A DNA stretch of 64,000 bases, from the NCBI RefSeq assembly GCF_009429125.1, contig NZ_CP045529.1, positions 4,092,001-4,156,000 of the forward strand. Reading direction: 5' to 3'. The DNA comes from Luteimicrobium xylanilyticum. GTDB taxonomy: Bacteria; Actinomycetota; Actinomycetes; Actinomycetales; Cellulomonadaceae. Numbering within the stretch: the stretch's first letter is position 1; every line of letters begins with the position of its first letter. Position numbers and translations under genes: made by a program. Below, piece after piece: positions 34,759 through 43,683 of the stretch. The notes beneath the pieces are model-generated. The model worked only from the letters and a program-made list of their open reading frames with translations, was not told where the DNA came from and ran no database searches.

Positions 34759-37698
34759 TCAGTCGGCGAAGGACTCGACGGGCGGGCAGGCGCACACGAG
34801 GTTCCGGTCGCCGTACGCGCCGTCGACCCGACGGACCGGCGGCCAGTACTTGGTGGCGGCGCGGGCGGTGGCGCGACCATCCTGCCCGACGACGGCGGCG
34901 GCCTCCTCGCGCGAGTAGGCCTTGTCCCAGTCGCCCGAGAGCAGGGCGCCGGCCGTGTGGGGGGCGCCCCTCAGGGGCGACTCCTCGACGACCCACCGCC
35001 CCTGCTCGACGGCATCGATCTCGCCCCGGATCGCGACCATCGCGTCGACGAACCGGTCGAGCTCCGCGAGGTCCTCCGACTCGGTCGGCTCGACCATGAG
35101 CGTGCCCGGCACGGGGAACGCGAGGGTCGGGGCATGGAAGCCGTAGTCCATGAGCCGCTTCGCGACGTCCTCGGCGGTCACGCCGGTGCGCTTGGTGATG
35201 TCGCGCAGGTCGAGGATGCACTCGTGCGCGACGAGGCCGCCGGGGCCCGCGTACAGGACGGGGAAGTGCTCGCGCAGCCGCGCGGCGAGGTAGTTCGCGC
35301 TCAGCACCGCGCCCTCGGTCGCCGCCGTGAGCCCGTCCGGGCCCATGAGTGCGACGTACGCGTACGAGATCGGCAGGATGCCGGCCGACCCGTACGGAGC
35401 AGCGGACACGGGCACCCCGGCGGACGCTGCGCCGTCGAGCGGGTTGCCGGGGAGGAACGGGACCAGGTGGTCGGCCACCGCGACCGGGCCCACGCCCGGG
35501 CCGCCGCCGCCGTGCGGGATGCAGAACGTCTTGTGCAGGTTCAGGTGCGAGACGTCGCCGCCGAACCGGCCCGGGCGGGCCAGCCCGACGAGCGCGTTGA
35601 GGTTCGCCCCGTCGATGTACACCTGACCACCGGCGTCATGTACCAGGGCGCAGACGTCGCGGACGTGGGCCTCGTAGACGCCGTGCGTCGACGGGTACGT
35701 GATCATGATCCCGGCCACCTGCGGGCCGTGCTGGTCGAGCTTCGCGCGCAGGTCGTCGAGCTCGATCGAACCGTCCTCCGCCGTCGCCACGACCACCACG
35801 CGCAGGCCCGCGAGCGCCGCCGACGCCGCGTTGGTCCCGTGCGCCGACGCCGGGATCAGGACGACGTCACGGCCCTCGTCGCCCCGCGACCGGTGGTACC
35901 CGCGGATCGCGAGCAGCCCCGCGAACTCGCCCTGCGACCCCGCGTTCGGCTGCACCGAGACGCCGGCGTACCCGGTGATCTCGGCGAGCCACCCCTCGAG
36001 CGTCTCCACGAGCTCGCGGTAGCCGGTCGCCTGGTCGGCCGGGACGAACGGGTGCACGTCCGCGAGCTCGGGCCAGGAGATCGGCTCCATCTCGACGGTC
36101 GCGTTGAGCTTCATGGTGCACGAGCCCAGCGGGATCATCGTGCGGTCGAGCGCGAGGTCCTTGTCGGACAGCGCGCGCAGGTACCGGAGCATCGACGTCT
36201 CCGAGCGGTGCGCGGAGAACACCGGGTGCGTGAGGTACTCGGTGCTGCGGAGCGCCCAGGCCGGGAGCGCGCCGTCGGCGGCGGCGTCCGCCGGCGTCGA
36301 CCCGGTCAGCACGCCGAGGAGCGTGGCGATCGTCTCCGGGGTCGTGGTCTCGTCGCAGGACGCCTGCACGTGGTCGGCATCGGGCGCGTAGAGGTTGATC
36401 CCCGCGTCGCAGGCCGCGGCGACCAGGGCCGCGGCGCGGCCCGGGACGTGCAGGCGGACCGTGTCGAAGAACGTGTCGTGGACGACCGTCAGGCCCGCCG
36501 CGCGCGCGCCCGCGGCCAGGGCGACGGCGCGGTCGTGGACCCGCTCGGCGATCGCTCGCAGGCCGCGCGGCCCGTGGTAGACGGCGTACATCGACGCGAC
36601 GATCGCGAGCAGCGCCTGCGCGGTGCAGATGTTCGACGTCGCCCGCTCGCGGCGGATGTGCTGCTCGCGCGTCTGGAGCGCGAGGCGGTAGGCGGGGGCG
36701 CCGTCGGCGTCGAGGGACACACCGACGAGGCGGCCGGGCAGCGAGCGCTCGAGACCCGAGCGGACCGCCATGAAGGCGGCGTGCGGGCCGCCGTAGAACA
36801 GGGGGACGCCGAAGCGCTGCGCCGAGCCGACCGACACGTCGGCGCCGAGCTCGCCCGGCGAGACGAGCACCGTGAGCGCGAGCAGGTCGGCCGCCACGGT
36901 CACGAGCGCGCCGCGCTCCTTGGCCGCCGCGACGAGCGGCCGCAGGTCGCGGACCACGCCCGACGTGCCGGACTGCTGCAGCACGACCCCGACGAGGTCG
37001 CCCTCGACGTCGGGCAGCCCGTCGGTCAGGTCGGCGACGACGACGTGGAGCCCTGCGGCGTCGGACCGCCCCTGCGTGACGGCGAGGGTCTGGGGGAACA
37101 GCTCGGCATCGAGCACGACGGTCCCGCCGGCCGCGCCGCGCGCGCCCTTCGACCCGGTCTTGTGGGCGCGGAACATGAGCGCGACGGCCTCGGCGACCGC
37201 GGTCGCCTCGTCGAGCAGGCTCGCGTTCGCGATCGCGAGGCCCGTGAGGTCCTCGACGACCGTCTGGAAGTTGAGCAGCGCCTCGAGCCGACCTTGCGAG
37301 ATCTCCGCCTGGTACGGCGTGTACGACGTGTACCAGCCGGGCGACTCGAGGACGTTCCGGCGGATGACGGCGGGCGTCGTCGTGCCGTAGTAGCCGAGCC
37401 CGATCATCTGGGTCTTGACGACGTTCTTCGCGGCGATCCGGCGCAGGTCGGCCGTGACCTCGGTCTCGGTGCGTGCCGCGGGCAGGTCGAGCGGCGCGTG
37501 CTCGCGGATCGAGGCGGGGATCGCCGCGTCGACGAGGGCGTCGAGCGACGGCTGCCCGAGCACGGCGAGCATCCGGACGACGTCGCCGGGCGTGCCGTCC
37601 GCGGCCGCCTCGACGCCTGTACGGACGTCGCGCGGGCCGATGTGGCGGGTCGCGAAGTGGTCGCGGTCGAAGGCCGCGGGGATCTGCTGCTCGTTCAC
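34759..37698 (-). CDS. gcvP: glycine dehydrogenase (P protein)
   Basis: GTG 37698 with GGAG upstream gives 979 residues, the length of the fused (alpha+beta) GcvP. It decarboxylates glycine with pyridoxal phosphate and loads the aminomethyl group onto GcvH. The PLP-binding Lys is in [16 protein letters not shown]. Other blocks are [30 protein letters not shown] and [17 protein letters not shown]. It is the first gene of the operon, behind a tandem glycine riboswitch. The frame is open upstream through the riboswitch but carries no homology there. Confidence 0.97.
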   Translation of the reverse strand: MNEQQIPAAFDRDHFATRHIGPRDVRTGVEAAADGTPGDVVRMLAVLGQPSLDALVDAAIPASIREHAPLDLPAARTETEVTADLRRIAAKNVVKTQMIGLGYYGTTTPAVIRRNVLESPGWYTSYTPYQAEISQGRLEALLNFQTVVEDLTGLAIANASLLDEATAVAEAVALMFRAHKTGSKGARGAAGGTVVLDAELFPQTLAVTQGRSDAAGLHVVVADLTDGLPDVEGDLVGVVLQQSGTSGVVRDLRPLVAAAKERGALVTVAADLLALTVLVSPGELGADVSVGSAQRFGVPLFYGGPHAAFMAVRSGLERSLPGRLVGVSLDADGAPAYRLALQTREQHIRRERATSNICTAQALLAIVASMYAVYHGPRGLRAIAERVHDRAVALAAGARAAGLTVVHDTFFDTVRLHVPGRAAALVAAACDAGINLYAPDADHVQASCDETTTPETIATLLGVLTGSTPADAAADGALPAWALRSTEYLTHPVFSAHRSETSMLRYLRALSDKDLALDRTMIPLGSCTMKLNATVEMEPISWPELADVHPFVPADQATGYRELVETLEGWLAEITGYAGVSVQPNAGSQGEFAGLLAIRGYHRSRGDEGRDVVLIPASAHGTNAASAALAGLRVVVVATAEDGSIELDDLRAKLDQHGPQVAGIMITYPSTHGVYEAHVRDVCALVHDAGGQVYIDGANLNALVGLARPGRFGGDVSHLNLHKTFCIPHGGGGPGVGPVAVADHLVPFLPGNPLDGAASAGVPVSAAPYGSAGILPISYAYVALMGPDGLTAATEGAVLSANYLAARLREHFPVLYAGPGGLVAHECILDLRDITKRTGVTAEDVAKRLMDYGFHAPTLAFPVPGTLMVEPTESEDLAELDRFVDAMVAIRGEIDAVEQGRWVVEESPLRGAPHTAGALLSGDWDKAYSREEAAAVVGQDGRATARAATKYWPPVRRVDGAYGDRNLVCACPPVESFAD

Positions 37699-37761
37699 GG
37701 GGTGCTCCGGGCGGGCGTGGTCCGACGACGGCCGGACCGGTGGGCTGGGCCCTCCCCGCTC

Positions 37762-37992
37762 TGTCACCGGACGCGCAGCGTCCACCTGAGAGTTTTGCCG
37801 GTCCGCCGTTCGCGGGATGGTCCCGCCCGGGGCGCGCCGACTTGCACCGTCGGTGGGTGCGCGCACGCGCGCACCGCTTTCCAGAGTTGCCTCGCCGTGT
37901 CGGTACGGGGGCCTGAGAGATTCCGGGGAGGACTTGCTCCTTCGGCGTCCGGCGCTCTCCACCGAAGCGGACGACGCGCGAACTCTCCCGAC
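37762..37992 (-). promoter_or_regulatory. tandem glycine riboswitch
   Basis: Read on the minus strand, aptamer 1 starts GGAGAGTTCGCGCG and contains GAAGGAGCAAGTCCTCCCC and ATCTCTCAGGCCCCC. After the linker GTACCGACACGGCGAG, aptamer 2 starts GGCAACTCTGGAAAG and contains GACGGTGCAAGTCG and AAACTCTCAGGTGGAC. These are the conserved cores of the gcvT-type glycine riboswitch in tandem form. It lies 64 bases before gcvP and should switch the operon on when glycine is abundant. The rest of the gap to 38134 holds the promoter region, with TACGAT near 38030 as a possible -10 box. Confidence 0.92.
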
Positions 37993-38134
37993 ACGGTTCG
38001 AGTGGCGTGAAGCTGAAGTTGTGCGCTCATCGTACCCAGCGGGGCCGCCGGTGCCGTGCACTCGCCACCGAGCACCCGCCGCGTGACAATCGGAGAGCGG
38101 GGCCGGACCGGCCCCCGGGCTCGAGGAGGACGCC

Positions 38135-38446
38135 ATGACCAGCACCCCCAGCGACGACTACGACACCGCGGGCCTCGTCTCGGGCAGAGACGGGTTCACC
38201 GCCGAGGACGACGGCGCCACCCCCGGTCCGGGGCCGCGCGGCGAGGACCTGCACGAGACCGCGGAGGAGCTCGACGAGCGCGAGGAGAACATCCGCGAGC
38301 AGGAGAGCCGGACCCCCGGTCCCGGACCCGACGGGGCCGACCTGGGCGAGCCGGAGGAAGAGGTCGGCGAGGTCCGCAAGGCGTACGTCGCGAGGCATGC
38401 CGCCGACCACGGCAGGACGCCCGGGCCCGGGCCCGAGGAGGACTGA
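38135..38446 (+). CDS. acidic, disordered protein with TPGPGP repeats
   Basis: GAGGAGG lies 7 bases before ATG 38135, giving 103 residues. The sequence is highly acidic ([27 protein letters not shown]) and carries TPGPGP three times at regular spacing (about residues 29, 60 and 95), each time next to an acidic helix. No signal peptide or membrane segment is present. It is probably intrinsically disordered. I do not know its function. Confidence 0.7.
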   Translation: MTSTPSDDYDTAGLVSGRDGFTAEDDGATPGPGPRGEDLHETAEELDEREENIREQESRTPGPGPDGADLGEPEEEVGEVRKAYVARHAADHGRTPGPGPEED

Positions 38447-38476
38447 ACCCGTCGGCCTGCCCGGACGGGGTCGCGC

Positions 38477-39688
38477 TCAGCGGGCCAGGGTCCGCTGCCA
38501 GGCGACGACCCGGTCGACCGCCTCCGCGACGACCGCGGGTGCCGCGGCGAAGCTGAGCCGCACCCACGAGCCGCCGTGGACGCCGTCGAAGTCGGTGCCG
38601 GGCGTGAGCGCGACGCCGGTGTCGGCGAGCAGCCGTTCGCAGTACGCCACCGAGTCGACGGGCCGGCCGTCGCCCGGCCCGGTCGACAGGAACCGCGACA
38701 CGTCGCCGTAGAGGTAGAACGCGCCGTCGGCGGGAGCGACGGGGTCCCAGCCGAGCTCGGCGACGCGCTCGAGCAGGAGCGCCCGCGAGGTGGCGTAGGT
38801 GGCGACGTTGGCCGCGGCAGCGTCGTACGCCTCCTCGGTGAACGCGGCGATCGCGGCGTGCTGTGCGAGCGCGGGCGGGCAGAGCGCGACGTTGCTCGCG
38901 AGAGCGTCGACGGCGCCGACGAGGTCGTCCGGCAGGACGAGCCAGCCGAGCCGCCAGCCCGTCATGGCCCAGTACTTCGAGAACGAGTTGACGACGATCG
39001 CGCCGTCGTCGAGGTACCGAGCGGCGGTGGCCCCGACGCCCGACCGACCAGGACCGCCGTAGGTGATGCCGTGGTAGATCTCGTCGGAGACGAGACGCAC
39101 GCCGTGCGCCGCGCACCAGCGTGACAGCGCCTCGAGCTCGGCGGTCTCGATCATGGTGCCGGTCGGGTTCGCGGGGCTCGCGACGACCAACCCGGCGACC
39201 GGGCTCTCGGCGTGGAGGGCGGCGAGCTGCTCGACGGTCGGCTGGTAGCGCGTGGCCGGCCCGCAGTCGAGCTCGACGACGTCGCAGCCCAGGGCCGTGA
39301 GGATGTTGCGGTAGGCCGGGTAGCCGGGCCGGGCGAGGACCACGCGGTCGCCGACGTCGAACGCCGCGACGAACGCGAGCAGGAACCCGCCGGAGCTGCC
39401 GGTGGTCACGGCCACCCGGCCCGGCGAGACGTCGACGTCGTACCAGCGGCGGTAGTGGCCGGCGATCCCCTCGCGCAGGGCCGGCGCACCGAGCGCCTCG
39501 GTGTAACCGAGGTCGCCCGAGCGGAGGATCTCGATCGCGCGCTCGCGCACGGGCTCCGCCGCGCCCGACGACGGCTCACCGGCACACAGGTTGAGGACGG
39601 ACTCCCCCGCCGCGCGTCGGGCGTTGGCTGCCGCCAGCACCTCCATGACGGCGAAGGCCGGGACGTGCGAGCGCGCGGAGACCTTCAC
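38477..39688 (-). CDS. PLP-dependent aminotransferase, class I
   Basis: GTG 39688 gives 403 residues. The PLP lysine is in VNSFSKYWAMTGWRLGWLV. Other class I/II blocks are GYTEALGAPALREGIAGHY, VVASPANPTGTMIE, VRLVSDEIYHGITYGG and WVRLSFA near the end. It resembles aspartate aminotransferase-like enzymes, but the amino donor cannot be told. It starts 7 bases after the TetR stop on the same strand, so the two form an operon transcribed away from the MFS exporter. Confidence 0.9.
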   Translation of the reverse strand: MKVSARSHVPAFAVMEVLAAANARRAAGESVLNLCAGEPSSGAAEPVRERAIEILRSGDLGYTEALGAPALREGIAGHYRRWYDVDVSPGRVAVTTGSSGGFLLAFVAAFDVGDRVVLARPGYPAYRNILTALGCDVVELDCGPATRYQPTVEQLAALHAESPVAGLVVASPANPTGTMIETAELEALSRWCAAHGVRLVSDEIYHGITYGGPGRSGVGATAARYLDDGAIVVNSFSKYWAMTGWRLGWLVLPDDLVGAVDALASNVALCPPALAQHAAIAAFTEEAYDAAAANVATYATSRALLLERVAELGWDPVAPADGAFYLYGDVSRFLSTGPGDGRPVDSVAYCERLLADTGVALTPGTDFDGVHGGSWVRLSFAAAPAVVAEAVDRVVAWQRTLAR

Positions 39689-39695
39689 GTGGCGG

Positions 39696-40352
39696 TCAGA
39701 CGGACGCGAGGTTCTCGGTGCGCGCGGACGGCTCACCGCTCGCGGGAGCTCCGTACCGGAGCCCGTCGAGGACGAGCGAGAGGACGCGCTTGGTCCGCTC
39801 GGGGTCCTGCGACGCGGCCGCAGCCATGCACATGCCGGACACGCCGCGGAGGATGTCGAGCGGCTCGGCGTCGGTGCGGGCCATGCCCGCCTTCTGGGCG
39901 GCGCCGAGGAGCAGCGAGGCGGCACCCTCGAGCCGCTGGTGCACGTCTGCGAAGACGGCCTCGGACTCGGGGCCCATGGCCTCCCGGAGCGCGGACGCCA
40001 TGCCCTTCTTGCGTCCGACGTAGGCGACGAACCCGTCGACCCAGGTGGAGAGCGCGTCGAACGGGTCGAGCTGCTCGAGCAGGCGCGGCGCGGCCTCGCA
40101 GACCTCGTCGACGCTGTGTCGGTAGACCTGCTCGACGAGACAGGCACGCGTGGGGAAGTGGCGGTACAGGGTCCCGACCCCGACCCCCGCACGCCGCGCG
40201 ATCTCCTCGAGCGAGCCCGAGGTGCCGTGCTCGCCGAAGACCTCGGTGGCGGCCTCGAGCAGCTTCTCGCGGTTGCGGGCGGCGTCGGCTCGCAGGGGGC
40301 GGCACGGCTGGTCCTGGCCGGCCGTCTGCTCGCCCGTCGCTTGCGTTCCCAC
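39696..40352 (-). CDS. TetR family regulator
   Basis: AAGGAGG lies 5 bases before GTG 40352, giving 218 residues. The frame runs further up but without an RBS. The HTH reads LEAATEVFGEHGTSGSLEEI, ARRAGVGVGTLYRHFPTRAC. The C-terminal ligand domain resembles SbtR/TetR_C groups (FVAYVGRKKGMASALREAMG). It is divergent from a DHA2 exporter, and palindromes around the exporter -10 box make it the likely repressor of that exporter. Confidence 0.9.
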   Translation of the reverse strand: MGTQATGEQTAGQDQPCRPLRADAARNREKLLEAATEVFGEHGTSGSLEEIARRAGVGVGTLYRHFPTRACLVEQVYRHSVDEVCEAAPRLLEQLDPFDALSTWVDGFVAYVGRKKGMASALREAMGPESEAVFADVHQRLEGAASLLLGAAQKAGMARTDAEPLDILRGVSGMCMAAAASQDPERTKRVLSLVLDGLRYGAPASGEPSARTENLASV

Positions 40353-40464
40353 GGTGACCTCCTTCGCGCGAACCGCACCGTCGCGGCCTCGTACGCCGTG
40401 ACGATACCCGCCCGCTCCCGTGGGTGGGGAGACAGGCCGATCCGCACTCATGTCGATTGACCTC

Positions 40465-40513
40465 TTGCACAACCGGAGGAACCCTCCGTATAGTCCTAAG
40501 GGTCTACCGGAGG
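40465..40513 (+). promoter_or_regulatory. exporter promoter with CGGAGG/CCTCCG operators
   Basis: TTGCAC (40465-40470) and TATAGT (40489-40494) are 18 bases apart. CGGAGG-AAC-CCTCCG (40474-40488) is a perfect palindrome in the spacer, and a third CGGAGG half-site sits at 40508-40513. This suits a dimeric TetR repressor. Confidence 0.65.
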
Positions 40514-40551
40514 CTCCTTCCACTTTCCATCCTACTTCGTGGAGGCCAGAC

Positions 40552-42123
40552 GTGTCCTCACCCTCGACCACCCTCGCCCCGCAGGCTCCCGCAGCCGCGG
40601 GCCGCGGCCACTCCTCACCCCTGGTGCTGGCCGCGATCCTCACCACCCAGCTCATGATCGTGCTCGACGCGACGATCGTGAACGTCGCGCTCCCCGACAT
40701 CCAGAAGGCCCTCGGCTTCTCGTCGACCAGCCTGTCGTGGGTCCTCAACGCCTACACCCTCGCGTTCGGCGGGCTCCTGCTCCTCGGCGCTCGCGCCGGC
40801 GACATCCTCGGCCGACGCCGGACCCTGCTCCTCGGCATCGGCCTGTTCACGCTCGCGTCCCTCGCGGGCGGGTTCGCGCAGGGCCCCGGCGAGCTGCTGA
40901 CCGCCCGCGCCATCCAGGGGGTCGGCGCGGCCTTCGCCGCCCCGTCCGGGCTCGCCCTGCTCATGGCGCGCTTCCCCGAGGGCCGCGAGCGCGCCCGCGC
41001 CCTCGGCTACTACGCCGCCGTCTCGATCGGCGGGTCCGCGGTCGGCCTCATCGCCGGCGGCCTGCTCACCGAGTGGGTCTCGTGGCGGTGGGTCCTGTTC
41101 GTCAACGTGCCCATCGGCGTCGGCCTGATCTTCCTCGCCCGGGCTGTGCTCCCCGAGACCCCGCGTCAGCGCGGGAAGTTCGACCTGCTCGGCGCCGCGA
41201 CGTCCACGCTCGGCATGAGCGCGCTCGTCTACGCCTTCATCCGCGCCGCGAGCGACGGCTGGAGCGACCCCGAGACGGTCCTCGCATTCGTCCTGGGCGG
41301 TCTGCTGCTGCTGTCGTTCGTCCTGGTGGAGCTCCGCGCCCCGGCTCCCATCACGCCGCTGCGGCTGTTCGCCGACCGGACCCGTGTCGCGTCCTACATC
41401 GGTCGCATCCTGCTCGTCGGCGGCATGTTCGGGATGTTCTTCTACCTGACGCTCTTCCTGCAGGACGTCCTCGGCTACACGCCCATCGTCACCGGGCTGG
41501 CGTTCCTGCCGCTCACCGTGATGCTGTTCGCCTTCTCCCGGGTCAGTGCGGCGCTCGTCGTCCGCACCGGGGCCAAGCCGCTGCTGCTGATCGGCCTGAG
41601 CCTGTCGACGGTGGCGCTGCTGGTGCTCTCGCGGCTCGACGCCGACTCGTCGTACGTCGCGATCCTCGTCCCGCTCCTGCTCTTCGGCATGGGCAACGGG
41701 CTCGCCTTCGTGCCCCTGACGGCGATCGCGCTGCAGGGCGTCGACCCGAAGGACGCCGGCGCGGCGTCCGGTCTCGTCAACGTCATGCAGCAGGTCGGGG
41801 GCTCGCTCGGCCTCGCCGTGCTCGTCACCGTCGCGACGACGGCCACGCAGCACGCCGCACCCGAGGGCTCGACGGCGCAGGCCGTCGCGCAGCACGCGTT
41901 CGTCGTGGGCGCCGACCGGGCGTTCCTGACCTCCGCGATCCTGCTCGCGGCGACCGTGCTGCTGCTCGGTCTCGCGGTGCGGTCCCGCGCCCCGCAGCCC
42001 GCGCCCGCCCCGGCCGTCGAGGCCGAGGACGCGGACGGTCCGCGGATCGTCGCTCCCGAGGACGCCGCGGCGCTCTTCGAGGAGGAGATGGCCGAGGCGG
42101 TCGGCCGTCCCGTGGAGGCCTGA
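40552..42123 (+). CDS. DHA2-family drug exporter (14-helix MFS)
   Basis: GGAGG lies 7 bases before GTG 40552, giving 523 residues. DHA2 signatures are MIVLDATIVNVALPDIQKAL, LLLGARAGDILGRRRTLLLG (motif A), GPGELLTARAIQGVGAAFAA and SIGGSAVGLIAGGLLTEW (motif C). The intact LDATIVNVALP motif is diagnostic of this family. The C-terminal tail is acidic and cytoplasmic. Proton-coupled drug export is expected, under control of the divergent TetR. A strong terminator follows. Confidence 0.93.
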   Translation: MSSPSTTLAPQAPAAAGRGHSSPLVLAAILTTQLMIVLDATIVNVALPDIQKALGFSSTSLSWVLNAYTLAFGGLLLLGARAGDILGRRRTLLLGIGLFTLASLAGGFAQGPGELLTARAIQGVGAAFAAPSGLALLMARFPEGRERARALGYYAAVSIGGSAVGLIAGGLLTEWVSWRWVLFVNVPIGVGLIFLARAVLPETPRQRGKFDLLGAATSTLGMSALVYAFIRAASDGWSDPETVLAFVLGGLLLLSFVLVELRAPAPITPLRLFADRTRVASYIGRILLVGGMFGMFFYLTLFLQDVLGYTPIVTGLAFLPLTVMLFAFSRVSAALVVRTGAKPLLLIGLSLSTVALLVLSRLDADSSYVAILVPLLLFGMGNGLAFVPLTAIALQGVDPKDAGAASGLVNVMQQVGGSLGLAVLVTVATTATQHAAPEGSTAQAVAQHAFVVGADRAFLTSAILLAATVLLLGLAVRSRAPQPAPAPAVEAEDADGPRIVAPEDAAALFEEEMAEAVGRPVEA

Positions 42124-42156
42124 CGACGTCGGCCACCCGACACGACAGGCACCACA

Positions 42157-42202
42157 CGAACGGGCCGCGCGACCGGAGAGATCCGGCCGCGCGGCCCGTT
42201 CG
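42157..42202. terminator. bidirectional terminator
   Basis: A perfect 15-base stem (CGAACGGGCCGCGCG and its complement) encloses a smaller CCGG/CCGG stem. It is placed between the convergent exporter and phosphatase genes, one base from the phosphatase stop. Confidence 0.85.
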
Positions 42203-42763
42203 TCACCCCGCCCGACGGCGCAGCTCGCCCTCGACGAACGCCACCACCCCGTCGGCACCGGCCTCGACCTGGGCCAGGCACGACTCGAAGTCCTCACGGT
42301 CGCCGTACCAGGGGTCGTCGATGTCGAGGCGGTAGCCGTCCGGCCCGTCCGGGTCCACGTGCGGCGCCGCCGGGTCGAACGTCCGGTACAGCCGGACGTG
42401 CCCGTCGTCGACACCACCTCGGGTCCCCTCGAGGCGGTGCAGCGAGCGCGCGTGGAGCACGGTCATCGGGAGCACGAGGTCGCGCGCGGCCAGGTCGGAC
42501 GTGCGGACCTGCCGCGCCCGGTGCGGCCCCGCCGGTCCCGCGAGCGCCGCCAGGTCGTACCCGTGCGCCTCGAGGACCGCGACAGCGCGTCGGTCCATCC
42601 GTCGGCCCTGCTCCTCGTCGCTGATGCCCGTCGAGTCGACCTGGACCCGGTCGCCGAGCCCGGCGGCGTCGAACCGTTCGCGCAGCACGACCTCCGCCAT
42701 CGGCGAGCGGCAGATGTTCCCGGTGCAGACGGTCATGACGCGATACGGGTCGTGGGCAGCCAT
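42203..42763 (-). CDS. low-molecular-weight protein-tyrosine phosphatase
   Basis: This 186-residue protein begins YRVMTVCTGNICRSPMAEVV, with the phosphatase P-loop CTGNICRS (C-x5-R-S). The general acid Asp lies in DIDDPWYGDREDFESC near the C-terminus. It should remove phosphate from tyrosine residues, possibly those of a capsule or polysaccharide kinase, none of which is in the window. CAGGAT ends 6 bases before ATG 42763. Confidence 0.92.
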   Translation of the reverse strand: MAAHDPYRVMTVCTGNICRSPMAEVVLRERFDAAGLGDRVQVDSTGISDEEQGRRMDRRAVAVLEAHGYDLAALAGPAGPHRARQVRTSDLAARDLVLPMTVLHARSLHRLEGTRGGVDDGHVRLYRTFDPAAPHVDPDGPDGYRLDIDDPWYGDREDFESCLAQVEAGADGVVAFVEGELRRRAG

Positions 42764-42769
42764 GCGCCC

Positions 42770-42775
42770 ATCCTG
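42770..42775 (-). promoter_or_regulatory. -10 box for leaderless phosphatase gene
   Basis: CAGGAT on the minus strand, a 6-base spacer, then ATG. The identical hexamer and spacing recur for the TetR gene at 46794. Confidence 0.4.
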
Positions 42776-42976
42776 CCAAGCGTCCGTCCCCCAGCGCCGA
42801 ACACGGGTTCTGCGTCCCTCGCTGCGCACTGACGGACGGAGGCCGCGTGCTCGAGGGGCCAAGATCCCGTGCTCGCGACAGAGTCGTGCCGTCGGACCAG
42901 CGGGGCGCCCGCCGATCACGCCCTGAGCGGCCTGGCACGTCACCGACAGCCTGACCCGGCGTGACGGTCAGGGCCG

Positions 42977-42982
42977 TAGAGT
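42977..42982 (+). promoter_or_regulatory. -10 box of the two-component operon
   Basis: TAGAGT is followed by 8 bases and GTG 42991. No RBS is present, consistent with a leaderless mRNA. Confidence 0.45.
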
Positions 42983-42990
42983 CGGTCCGC

Positions 42991-43683
42991 GTGAAGCTGC
43001 TGCTCCTGGAGGACGACGCCGAGCTCGCACCCGCCCTCGTCGCGGCGCTGCGCGACCAGGGCTTCGTCGTCGACCACGTCACGACGATCGCCGACGCCGA
43101 CGTCCTGGTGTCCACGTCGCACCACGACGTCCTGGTCCTCGACCGGTCGGTGCCGGACGGCGACGCGCTCGACCTCGTCGACGGCCTGCGTCGCCGGGAC
43201 GTCGCGACGCCGGTCCTCCTGCTGACCGCCCGCGGCCAGGTGGCCGACCGGGTGGCGGGGTTCGAGCACGGCGCCGACGACTACGTGGTCAAGCCGTTCG
43301 CGCTGCCTGAGCTGGTCGCTCGGATCCGTGCCCTGGCCCGTCGCCAGGGCACCGAGCGGGCCCGCGTCCTCACGAGCGGGCGGCTCGAGCTCGACGTCGT
43401 CCGGCACCGGTTGACACTCGACGGGATCCTCCTCAGCCCGACGCCCAAGGAGTTCTCGGTCCTCGAGGTGCTCCTCGAGCACGCGGGCGAGGTCGTGACC
43501 CGCACCGAGCTCGTCGAACGGTGCTGGGACGAGCTGACGGAGCCGTCGTCGAACGTCGTGGACGTGCTGGTCGGCCAGCTCCGGCGCCGGCTCGGCGACC
43601 CGGACCTCATCGAGACCGCGCGGGGGGTCGGGTACCGGCTGGCCGACGCCCCGGCCGCTCCCCCGGAGCGAGCCGGGCGATGA
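42991..43683 (+). CDS. OmpR-family response regulator
   Basis: This 230-residue protein has a receiver domain with the acidic pair in LLLLEDDAEL, the phosphoacceptor Asp in VLVLDRSVPDGDALDL, the Thr in LLLTARGQVADRV and the Lys in DDYVVKPFALPEL. The C-terminal winged helix ends VDVLVGQLRRRLGDPDLIET, ARGVGYRL. It overlaps the sensor kinase by four bases (ATGA). The regulon is unknown. The lipoprotein gene just after the kinase is a plausible target. Confidence 0.93.
   Translation: MKLLLLEDDAELAPALVAALRDQGFVVDHVTTIADADVLVSTSHHDVLVLDRSVPDGDALDLVDGLRRRDVATPVLLLTARGQVADRVAGFEHGADDYVVKPFALPELVARIRALARRQGTERARVLTSGRLELDVVRHRLTLDGILLSPTPKEFSVLEVLLEHAGEVVTRTELVERCWDELTEPSSNVVDVLVGQLRRRLGDPDLIETARGVGYRLADAPAAPPERAGR

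Noticed and set aside
34957..38010. 1017-codon plus-strand open frame over gcvP
   Set aside because: Antisense shadow of gcvP and the glycine riboswitch.
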